Shown here one piece after another: positions 17,454-24,612 of a DNA stretch of 64,000 bases. The translations under genes and the position numbers were made by a program. Source of the stretch: CAWGLW01 sp963823525 (GTDB lineage Bacteria > Pseudomonadota > Gammaproteobacteria > Steroidobacterales > Steroidobacteraceae); contig CAWGLW010000005.1 in NCBI GenBank assembly GCA_963823525.1, positions 62,001 to 126,000 on the forward strand, in the 5' to 3' direction. The notes under the pieces were generated by a model. The model ran no database searches. It had not been told where the DNA came from and saw only the letters and a program-made list of their open reading frames with translations. Each line of letters opens with the position of its first letter. The stretch's first letter is position 1.

Positions 17454-18176
17454 TCAGCGAGGCAGCCGGCGCAGATCGATTCCATCCGGGCGCCACTCCA
17501 GTACGCTGCCCGCAGCGTGCCAGTCACCGAGCACGATGCGGCGCGCAGCGGCGCCGTCCAGGTCCAGTTCGTGTATCGCGGGCCGGTGCGTATGTCCGTG
17601 AACGAGGGTTTTTACGCCGGCTCGGCGCAGTGCATCAGTCACGGCCACCAGGTTGACATCCATGATGGCGAATTCGGTCGCGCTGGTGTGCATGCGGCTG
17701 CCGGCCCGCATGCGCTCGGCCAGCGCCCGTCGCCTTTCCAGACTCAGGTGCCGAAACGTCCACTGGACCGCCGGATTGCGCACGATGCGTCTAAGGCGCT
17801 GGTAACTGGTATCGTCGGTACAAAGCACGTCGCCGTGCATCAGCATGATGCGCTCGCCGTACAGCGAAATGATCGTGCCATCCTCGATGAGCTCGGCCCC
17901 GGTCTCGTCGCAGAAATCCCGCCCGATCAGGAAGTCACGATTGCCATGCATCAGGCGGCAAGGCACGCCGGCGCGGGTCAGATTTCTGAGGGCCCGCCGC
18001 GTTTCACGATAGGCCGGCTGCGGGTCATCGTCCCCGAGCCAGACCTCGAACAGGTCGCCCAGTATGTAAAGTGCCTGCGCATCTGCCGCCTCACACTGGA
18101 GAAAATCAAGAAACTGGCGGGAGACTTCCGGTGTCCCGGGATCCAGGTGAAGGTCCGATACGAAAAATGTCTTCAA
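17454..18176 (-). CDS. lpxH: UDP-2,3-diacylglucosamine hydrolase LpxH
   Basis: A metallophosphatase that cleaves UDP-2,3-diacylglucosamine to lipid X and UMP in lipid A synthesis, at the inner-membrane surface. The metal sites are visible as SDLHLD, GDLFEVWLGDDD, HGNRDFL, LMHGDVLCTDD and HGHTHRPA. The TTG at 18176 gives 240 residues, the E. coli length, and places D8 and H10 at the family positions; the frame is open to 18308 with an ATG at 18227, but this adds residues with no counterpart. Its presence implies a lipopolysaccharide-bearing outer membrane. Confidence 0.93.
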   Translation of the reverse strand: MKTFFVSDLHLDPGTPEVSRQFLDFLQCEAADAQALYILGDLFEVWLGDDDPQPAYRETRRALRNLTRAGVPCRLMHGNRDFLIGRDFCDETGAELIEDGTIISLYGERIMLMHGDVLCTDDTSYQRLRRIVRNPAVQWTFRHLSLERRRALAERMRAGSRMHTSATEFAIMDVNLVAVTDALRRAGVKTLVHGHTHRPAIHELDLDGAAARRIVLGDWHAAGSVLEWRPDGIDLRRLPR

Positions 18177-18395
18177 TGCTTTCTGCCTGTTCCAGGCCGG
18201 ACAGTGCCGGCACGGGGCGTTTACCATGAGGCCGGTAAGTCCGGCCCTGTGCTGAAAGATTAGCAACATTATCCGTGCCTGGCTCAAAGCGGGCTGAGCG
18301 GGTTCCACGGCAGCGCCGGGAGCGTCTTACCGGCCGGCGCCGGGGGTGGCGATACGCACGGTCGGCGGCGTGCCTTCCGGTATCATTAGCTGAAT

Positions 18396-19820
18396 ATGTC
18401 CAGCAATTTCACGAAGACCCGTTTTGCGCCGAGCCCAACCGGTTACCTGCACCTGGGAAATGCTCGCACGGCCCTGTTCAGCTACCTGCAGGGGCGCGCA
18501 GACGGTGGCCGGTTCGTGTTGCGCATCGAGGATACCGATGCCGGCCGTAACGCCGAAAACGCGCTTGAGCAGGCGCTGGACGATCTTCGCTGGCTTGGCC
18601 TCGCCTGGGACGAGGGACCCGATGTCGGCGGTCCCGCCGCGCCTTACCGGCAGAGCGAACGCGGTGATCACTACGCGGCCGCTCTCGCGGCACTCGACCG
18701 CAAAGGGCTCACGTACCCCTGTTTCTGCACGCCTGAAGAATTGCGCCTGTCGCGTCGCGCTCAGCTCAACGCCGGGCGCGCGCCAAGGTACGCCGGGACC
18801 TGTTCGATGCTCTCGAGCGATGAGGCGCTACGCCGCCTCGAGGTCGGGAAGCCGGCGGCCATTCGTTTCCGCGTGGAGCCGGGCCGGCTGGTCGAGTTCG
18901 ACGATGCAATTCACGCTCACCAGCAATTTTCTACTGACGATATTGGTGACTTTGTCATTCGCCGGGCCGATGGTTCGACCTCGTTTCTGCTCAGCAACGC
19001 GATCGATGATGCCGCGATGGGCGTCAACTTCGTTATCCGCGGTGATGATCACCTGGCCAATACGCCTCGACAGATACTGCTGCTCGAAGGTCTCGGGTTG
19101 GCTGCTCCGCGCTATGCGCATCTGCCATTACTGCTGGGCCCGGACGGCAAGCCTTTGTCGAAACGCGAGGGCGCCGTCAGCCTGCACGAACTGAGAACGC
19201 GGGGGTATCTGCCCGGAGCGATCCGGAATTACCTGGTGCGACTCGGTCATGCCTGCAGCCAGGACGAGTGGCTGGAAACCGAAGCGATGCATGAACACTT
19301 CAGTCTCGAGCGGAGCAGCCGCTCACCCGCGCATTACGACGAAGCGCAACTTCGACACTGGCAGCGCGAAGCCCTGCTGAGGGCGAACACGGAGGAGTTG
19401 CTGCAGTGGCTGGGCGCGGCAAGACTCGCGCCGCTCGGCAGTGACGACCGGCAGGTCGCGTTCATCGAAGCCGTGCGCGGAAATCTGCTGTTCCCGGCCG
19501 ACGCCGATGCATTGCTGGAGGTGATTCTGGCGGATGAAATCGACTTCAGCGAGGAGGCTGCGGCCGAGATTTCCTCGGCAGGACGCGCGTTCTTCCGCAC
19601 GTGCGCGGAGACCTGGAGCGACGAAGCGCCTGATTTCAGACGCTGGGTGCGTGCCACCGGATCCGTAACGGGCCGCAAGGGCGCGGCGCTGTACATGCCG
19701 CTGCGATCCGCACTGACTGGCGAAACGCACGGGCCTGAACTGGCGCCGCTGGTCGGGCTGATGGAACCGGACCAGGTCACCCGGCGGCTCGATGCCGCAC
19801 GCGAACGTACGGGCCTGTGA
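18396..19820 (+). CDS. gltX: Glutamate--tRNA ligase
   Basis: A class I aminoacyl-tRNA synthetase of 474 residues, charging tRNA-Glu. The HIGH-like motif is GYLHLGNAR at the N-terminus and the KMSKS-like motif is KPLSKREG. The N-terminal TRFAPSPTG and RIEDTDAGR are canonical. It is divergent from lpxH and followed by cysS after 30 bases, so the two synthetases may be co-transcribed. Confidence 0.96.
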   Translation: MSSNFTKTRFAPSPTGYLHLGNARTALFSYLQGRADGGRFVLRIEDTDAGRNAENALEQALDDLRWLGLAWDEGPDVGGPAAPYRQSERGDHYAAALAALDRKGLTYPCFCTPEELRLSRRAQLNAGRAPRYAGTCSMLSSDEALRRLEVGKPAAIRFRVEPGRLVEFDDAIHAHQQFSTDDIGDFVIRRADGSTSFLLSNAIDDAAMGVNFVIRGDDHLANTPRQILLLEGLGLAAPRYAHLPLLLGPDGKPLSKREGAVSLHELRTRGYLPGAIRNYLVRLGHACSQDEWLETEAMHEHFSLERSSRSPAHYDEAQLRHWQREALLRANTEELLQWLGAARLAPLGSDDRQVAFIEAVRGNLLFPADADALLEVILADEIDFSEEAAAEISSAGRAFFRTCAETWSDEAPDFRRWVRATGSVTGRKGAALYMPLRSALTGETHGPELAPLVGLMEPDQVTRRLDAARERTGL

Positions 19821-19850
19821 GACGGACGATCGATTCCAGAGAACGCGAAA

Positions 19851-21284
19851 ATGATTCAGATTCATAATTCACTGAGCGGCCGGAAAGAGGAGTTTTATCC
19901 GATCCACCCAGGCCAGGTTCGAATGTACGTCTGCGGGATGACGGTTTATGATTTCTGCCACCTCGGGCACGCACGCGCCTATCTTGTCTATGACGTCGTC
20001 CGGCGCCATTTCCTGGCGCGCGGTTATGCCGTGGACTACGTCAGGAATATTACCGATATCGATGACAAGATCATCCAGCGCGCGCAGCAGAACGGCGAGC
20101 CCTTCGAGAAGCTCACGGAGCGGTTCATCCGCGCGATGCACGAGGACTTCGCGGCGCTCGGTCTGGATCCGCCGGACCACGAGCCCCGTGCCACGGACTA
20201 CATGGACCAGATCATCGAGATGGTCGCCACGCTGATCAAAAAAGGACATGCATACGCCGCTGAAAACGGCGATGTCTATTACGCGGTGGGGAGTTTCAAA
20301 CCGTATGGCCAGTTGTCCGGGAAACGCCTGGCCGACCTGCGCTCCGGCGCCCGGATCGAGATTGACCAGTCCAAGCGCGATCCCCTCGATTTCGTACTGT
20401 GGAAAGCGGCGAAACCCGGCGAGCCGGCATGGGAATCGCCCTGGGGTCCCGGGCGGCCCGGCTGGCACATCGAATGCTCGGCAATGTCGACGGCCCTGCT
20501 TGGTCCGCATTTCGACATACACGGCGGGGGCATGGACCTGAAGTTCCCTCACCACGAGAACGAGATTGCGCAGAGTTGCGCGGCCTGCGACTCGGAATTC
20601 GTGAACATCTGGATGCACAACGGATTCGTGCGACTGGACGACGAAAAGATGTCCAAGTCACTGGGCAACTTCTTTACCGTGCGAGACGTGCTCAAGGATG
20701 TTCGCGATCCGGAAGTGATCCGCTACTTCATGCTGAACAGCCACTATCGCGGGCCGATTAATTATACGCCCGACAACCTCGCGCAGGCTGATGCGGCGCT
20801 GGAGCGTCTCTACATTTCACTGCGCGGGCTCGAAACCGCAGCGGGCGAGGTCGCCGGGGAGGCGACCGGGCGCTTTGATGCGGCGATGGACGACGACTTC
20901 AACACGCCGAACGCAATTGCCGAGCTTCAGACACTGGCGCGCAGGATCAACAGCGCAAGAGCCGACGGGCAGATGGCACTCGCGAAGTCTCTCGCCGGCG
21001 AATTGCGTACGCTCGGGGCCCGGCTCGGCCTGCTGAAACTCGAGGCCGACGCTTTCCTTCGTATGCGCCCTTCGCGTCTGGTGCCCGCGGATGAGGCGGC
21101 GCACGTCAGGGAGGGCGATGAACTCTCGGATGCTGATATCGAAGGGCTGATTGCGGCGCGGGCGGCGGCCCGGAAGACTCGCGATTTCAGTGAATCAGAT
21201 CGAATCCGTGATCTGCTGATGAGCGAGGGGGTTGTGCTCGAGGATCAACCGGGAGGCAAGACGCTTTGGCGAAGGGGCCAATGA
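19851..21284 (+). CDS. cysS: Cysteine--tRNA ligase
   Basis: A class I synthetase of 477 residues. Zinc-binding C28 is in MYVCGMTVYD; the HIGH motif is CHLGHARAY and the KMSKS motif is EKMSKSLGNFF. The segments DIHGGGMDLKFPHHENEIAQ and GRPGWHIECSAM contain further zinc ligands. The C-terminal ending (RKTRDFSESDRIRDLLMSEG) is complete. It ends 7 bases from the convergent folD stop. Confidence 0.98.
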   Translation: MIQIHNSLSGRKEEFYPIHPGQVRMYVCGMTVYDFCHLGHARAYLVYDVVRRHFLARGYAVDYVRNITDIDDKIIQRAQQNGEPFEKLTERFIRAMHEDFAALGLDPPDHEPRATDYMDQIIEMVATLIKKGHAYAAENGDVYYAVGSFKPYGQLSGKRLADLRSGARIEIDQSKRDPLDFVLWKAAKPGEPAWESPWGPGRPGWHIECSAMSTALLGPHFDIHGGGMDLKFPHHENEIAQSCAACDSEFVNIWMHNGFVRLDDEKMSKSLGNFFTVRDVLKDVRDPEVIRYFMLNSHYRGPINYTPDNLAQADAALERLYISLRGLETAAGEVAGEATGRFDAAMDDDFNTPNAIAELQTLARRINSARADGQMALAKSLAGELRTLGARLGLLKLEADAFLRMRPSRLVPADEAAHVREGDELSDADIEGLIAARAAARKTRDFSESDRIRDLLMSEGVVLEDQPGGKTLWRRGQ

Positions 21285-21291
21285 GGGTCGC

Positions 21292-22155
21292 TTAGGCCTG
21301 ATGAGCCTGTCGGTGCTGAGCCGATTCCAGTGTGTTTTTCATCAGGATTGCCACCGTCATCGGCCCGACGCCACCGGGCACCGGCGTGATCCAGCCGGCG
21401 CGCTCAGAGGCACTTTCGAACTGCACATCGCCGACCAGTTTTCCGGACGGCAGCCGGTTGATACCGACGTCGATGACCACCGAGCCCTTTCTGACCCATT
21501 CGCCTGGAATCAGGCCGGGGTGCCCGACCGCGACGACCAGAATCTCCGCGCGTTCGACTTCCGCCTGCAGATCGGTGGTGAATCGATGGCAGATCGTGAC
21601 GGTCGCGCCGGCGAGCAGCAGTTCGAGTGCCATTGGTCGGCCGACGAGGTTCGATGCGCCGACAATGACGGCCCGGCGGCCTTTCGTGGGCAGGCCATTG
21701 CGTTCCAGAAGGCGTATCACGCCGTATGGTGTGCACGGGCGCATGAGCGGATTGCGCAAGGCGAGGCGCCCGACATTGTATGGGTGGAAACCGTCCACGT
21801 CCTTGGCGGGGCTGATTGACTCGATCACGGTACGTTCATCGATGTGATCTGGCAGCGGGACCTGGACCAGGATGCCGTCGATGCCGTCGTCGGCGTTGAG
21901 TCGCTCGATCAGGCTGATCAGCTCCATCTGGGTGGCAGAATGCGGCAGATCGTGGCTCACCGATACGAAACCACATTCTTCGCATGCGGCTCGCTTGTTG
22001 CGCACATAGATGCGCGAGGCCGGGTCATCTCCCACCAGGACGACAGCAAGACCCGGGCGACGCTTGCCCTGGGCGGCCAGGTGGTCACTTTGCTCGCGGA
22101 CTTCCCGGCGGATTTCCGCCGCTGTCTTCTTGCCATCAATGATGCGGGCCGACAT
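21292..22155 (-). CDS. folD: Methylenetetrahydrofolate dehydrogenase / cyclohydrolase FolD
   Basis: A bifunctional NADP-dependent enzyme interconverting 5,10-methylene-THF and 10-formyl-THF. The catalytic lysine region fits YVRNKRAACEECGF; LVQVPLPDHID, KDVDGFHPYNVGRL and PCTPYGVIRLLE are family signatures, and the nucleotide site is VIVGASNLVGRPMALELL. The ATG at 22155 (MSARIIDGKK) has the best spacing from a GGA site; an ATG at 22161 and a TTG at 22170 are alternatives. It is convergent with cysS and divergent from the tRNA cluster. Confidence 0.97.
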   Translation of the reverse strand: MSARIIDGKKTAAEIRREVREQSDHLAAQGKRRPGLAVVLVGDDPASRIYVRNKRAACEECGFVSVSHDLPHSATQMELISLIERLNADDGIDGILVQVPLPDHIDERTVIESISPAKDVDGFHPYNVGRLALRNPLMRPCTPYGVIRLLERNGLPTKGRRAVIVGASNLVGRPMALELLLAGATVTICHRFTTDLQAEVERAEILVVAVGHPGLIPGEWVRKGSVVIDVGINRLPSGKLVGDVQFESASERAGWITPVPGGVGPMTVAILMKNTLESAQHRQAHQA

Positions 22156-22233
22156 CGTCATTCCGTGCAATCGATCAAGGCACGTATTCTCGCATGACGA
22201 ACGGCGTGGCCGTCAGGGGCTGGAGTAATGAAA

Positions 22234-22263
22234 TTGACGCTCGGTGAGCCGGATCCGTATGAT
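22234..22263 (+). promoter_or_regulatory. Probable promoter of the tRNA cluster
   Basis: A sigma-70-like element: TTGACG (22234-22239), 18 bases, then TATGAT (22258-22263), followed by a GC-rich stretch that resembles the discriminator of stable-RNA promoters. It lies about 55 bases before the first tRNA and points into the cluster. Confidence 0.6.
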
Positions 22264-22318
22264 CCGCGTGCCTGTTCGGGGTCCGGCCTGGGTCCCGGTG
22301 ACGACTGAAACAGCGGTT

Positions 22319-22395
22319 CGGGGCATGGCGCAGTCTGGTAGCGCATCTGCTTTGGGAGCAGAGGGTCGGGGGTTCGAATCCCTCTGCCCCGACCA
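22319..22395 (+). tRNA. tRNA-Pro (anticodon TGG)
   Basis: A complete cloverleaf with encoded CCA. The acceptor arms are CGGGGCA and TGCCCCG, the anticodon loop is TTTGGGA at 22351-22357, giving anticodon TGG, and the T-arm contains GGTTCGAATCC. The C at position 1 is usual for bacterial tRNA-Pro. It is first in a run of four tRNAs. Confidence 0.97.
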
Positions 22396-22520
22396 TTTAT
22401 ATCTTGAGCGGTTCTGGCTCGTCCCCCGGTCAGGGATATGAGGGTCAGTTGACTAGAGTCCACGCGCGATGGACAATTCGCGACCCGTTGCCGGGCCCAA
22501 TTAATCGCTGGGTCGGACAT

Positions 22521-22597
22521 GCGCCCGTAGCTCAGCTGGATAGAGCATCGGCCTTCTAAGCCGAGGGTCGCAGGTTCGAGTCCTGCCGGGCGCGCCA
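22521..22597 (+). tRNA. tRNA-Arg (anticodon TCT)
   Basis: A complete cloverleaf with encoded CCA. Acceptor arms GCGCCCG and CGGGCGC, anticodon loop CTTCTAA with anticodon TCT at 22555-22557, T-arm GGTTCGAGTCC. It is second in the cluster, about 125 bases after tRNA-Pro. Confidence 0.97.
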
Positions 22598-22623
22598 TGT
22601 GACTGGAAGTTTTGCCGAACAAT

Positions 22624-22701
22624 GGTGGACGTAGCTCAGCTGGTTAGAGCCCCGGATTGTGATTCCGGATGTCGTGGGTTCGAATCCCATCGTCCACCCC
22701 A
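22624..22701 (+). tRNA. tRNA-His (anticodon GTG)
   Basis: A complete cloverleaf with encoded CCA and the extra 5' G(-1) facing C73 that marks tRNA-His. Acceptor arms GTGGACG and CGTCCAC, anticodon GTG at 22659-22661 inside the loop TTGTGAT. It is third in the cluster. Confidence 0.97.
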
Positions 22702-22712
22702 ACCCCCCGGTT

Positions 22713-22788
22713 GGGCCGTTAGCTCAGTTGGTAGAGCTGCTGACTCTTAATCAGTAGGTCGTAGGTTCGAGTCCTACACGGCCCACCA
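22713..22788 (+). tRNA. tRNA-Lys (anticodon CTT)
   Basis: A complete cloverleaf with encoded CCA. Acceptor arms GGGCCGT and ACGGCCC, anticodon loop CTCTTAA with anticodon CTT, T-arm GGTTCGAGTCC. CTT reads AAG, the lysine codon favoured in GC-rich genomes; a TTT isoacceptor is expected elsewhere. It ends the four-tRNA cluster. Confidence 0.95.
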
Positions 22789-22942
22789 TCTCAATGACTT
22801 AAGCACGTTTCCCTGGAAACCTCGTTGTTGCCTGGCCGCGCGGTCTGGTACTTTCAGCAGCCAGCAAGCGCCATCGTGATATGGGGGCGCTAAACTGATG
22901 CGCTCTGCAGTGATTCACGAGCCGAATAACAGGTAGCCTCTC

Positions 22943-24493
22943 ATGAGTGAGTCCCGAACCGCGACCAGCCCAAAGATCGTCTCGGGCGCCGACTACATTG
23001 ACAGTCTCAGGGGCCGCAAACTCGACCTGTGGTATTTCGGCGAGAGAATCGATGAGCCCGTCGAGCACGCGGTCATGCGGCCGTCGATCAACGCGATGGC
23101 CCGCACCTATGACCTCGCGGTCGAAAATCCGGAACTCGCGAGCGTCATCTCACCGTTTACGGGCGAGCGTGTCAGCCGATTCCTTCATGTCTGCACCGAG
23201 GTGGATGACCTGGTGCGGCAGAACAAAATGCAGCGCCGCCTGGGCCAGTTGACGGGAACCTGTTTTCAGCGTTGTGTTGGTATGGACGCGTTCAACTCGC
23301 TTTATTCCGTCACGCATGAAATGGATGAGCAGCACGGTACGGGTTACCACTCGCGGCTGCGGGAGTTCCTGACACAAATGCATCGCGGCAACCGGGTGGT
23401 CGGTGGTGCGATGACCGACGTAAAGGGAGACCGCTCCAGGGGGCCCAGCCAGCAGGATGATCCGGACCTCTTTGTGCACGTCACCCGGCGTACCGAGAAG
23501 GGCGTGTTTATCACGGGCGCGAAGGCGCACCAGACAGGTTGCATCAATTCACACTGGCTGCTCGTGATGCCGACACTGCGTCTGAGTCAGGAGGACGCTG
23601 ACTATGCGATTACCGGCGCGGTGCCGGTGGATGCGGCAGGCATTACTTACATCTACGGCCGGCAGTCCTGCGACTCGCGCGCGCTCGAAGGCGGCGAAAT
23701 CGATTCTGGCAATTCAATGTACTCCGGCCAGGAAGCGATGATCGTTTTCCAGGACGTGTTCATCCCGAATGAACTGATCTTCATGGACGGTGAGACGGAG
23801 TTTGCGGCGCTGCTCGTGCAGCGGTTCACTGCGTATCACCGCCGCTCGTACGTCTGCAAGTCCGGTGTCGGCGACGTACTCATCGGTGCGGCGGCCCAGG
23901 TGGCCGAGATGAACGGTGTGCATAAAGCGAGCCATATCAAGGACAAGCTCGTGGAAATGACGCACCTGAACGAGACGATTTACGGGACCGGTATCGCCGC
24001 CAGCTACCAGGGATATGCGACCCGTTCGGGTGCGTATATCTGCGATGAGATGCTGGCCAATGTCTGCAAGCACCAGGTCACGCGTTTGCCGTATGACCTC
24101 GGGCGAATTGCACAGGACATCGCTGGCGGACTGGTGGCGACCATGCCATCGGAAGCGGACCTGAACCACCCCCATGTCGGGCCGATGATCCGCAAGTACC
24201 TGCGGGGAAACCCGGCGTTTTCGGCCGAACAGCGCATGCGCGTGCTCAGGCTGATCGAAAACATGACGCTGGGGCGAAATGCCGTTGGCTACCTCACCGA
24301 GTCCATGCACGGGGCGGGCAGCCCGCAGGCGCAGCGCATTGAAATCGGGCGGGCGATGCAGGTCGAGTACAAGAAAAGCCTGGCCCGGCAGTTGGCGGGT
24401 GTCGCCCCGGAGGCGGACGCCGAGGTCCTGGCCGACGAACTCTCAGGCTATTTCGGGCGTGTTTTCCAGCTCTCAGAATCAAAAGCGGACTGA
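22943..24493 (+). CDS. 4-hydroxybutyryl-CoA dehydratase / vinylacetyl-CoA isomerase homologue
   Basis: A 516-residue flavin and Fe-S protein closely like AbfD of Clostridium aminobutyricum, which dehydrates 4-hydroxybutyryl-CoA to crotonyl-CoA. Shared stretches include the CFQRC cluster ligands (C107, C111), GAKAHQTGCINSH, YGRQSCDSR, HIKDKLVEMTHLNET and TESMHGAGSPQAQRI. The second ligand pair reads HRRSYVC (H299, C305), one residue shorter than the clostridial H-x6-C, so cluster geometry or function may differ. The family also contains 4-hydroxyphenylacetate hydroxylase-like flavoproteins, but those lack the cluster. No other 4-hydroxybutyrate genes are adjacent, so its pathway is unclear. 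Confidence 0.85.
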   Translation: MSESRTATSPKIVSGADYIDSLRGRKLDLWYFGERIDEPVEHAVMRPSINAMARTYDLAVENPELASVISPFTGERVSRFLHVCTEVDDLVRQNKMQRRLGQLTGTCFQRCVGMDAFNSLYSVTHEMDEQHGTGYHSRLREFLTQMHRGNRVVGGAMTDVKGDRSRGPSQQDDPDLFVHVTRRTEKGVFITGAKAHQTGCINSHWLLVMPTLRLSQEDADYAITGAVPVDAAGITYIYGRQSCDSRALEGGEIDSGNSMYSGQEAMIVFQDVFIPNELIFMDGETEFAALLVQRFTAYHRRSYVCKSGVGDVLIGAAAQVAEMNGVHKASHIKDKLVEMTHLNETIYGTGIAASYQGYATRSGAYICDEMLANVCKHQVTRLPYDLGRIAQDIAGGLVATMPSEADLNHPHVGPMIRKYLRGNPAFSAEQRMRVLRLIENMTLGRNAVGYLTESMHGAGSPQAQRIEIGRAMQVEYKKSLARQLAGVAPEADAEVLADELSGYFGRVFQLSESKAD

Positions 24494-24612
24494 GGTCACG
24501 CCGCGAGGCTGCAAAATGCGCTCTCCTGTGTGGCACGACAACCGATGACGGGCGAATCATCCGTTTCTGATATCGGCGCTTCCGCTTGAGTTAGCTGACA
24601 GGGTCGCCCTCC

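Noticed and set aside
22319..22788. A prophage or integrative-element attachment site at the tRNA cluster
   Set aside because: No integrase and no duplicated tRNA 3' end was found in the window.
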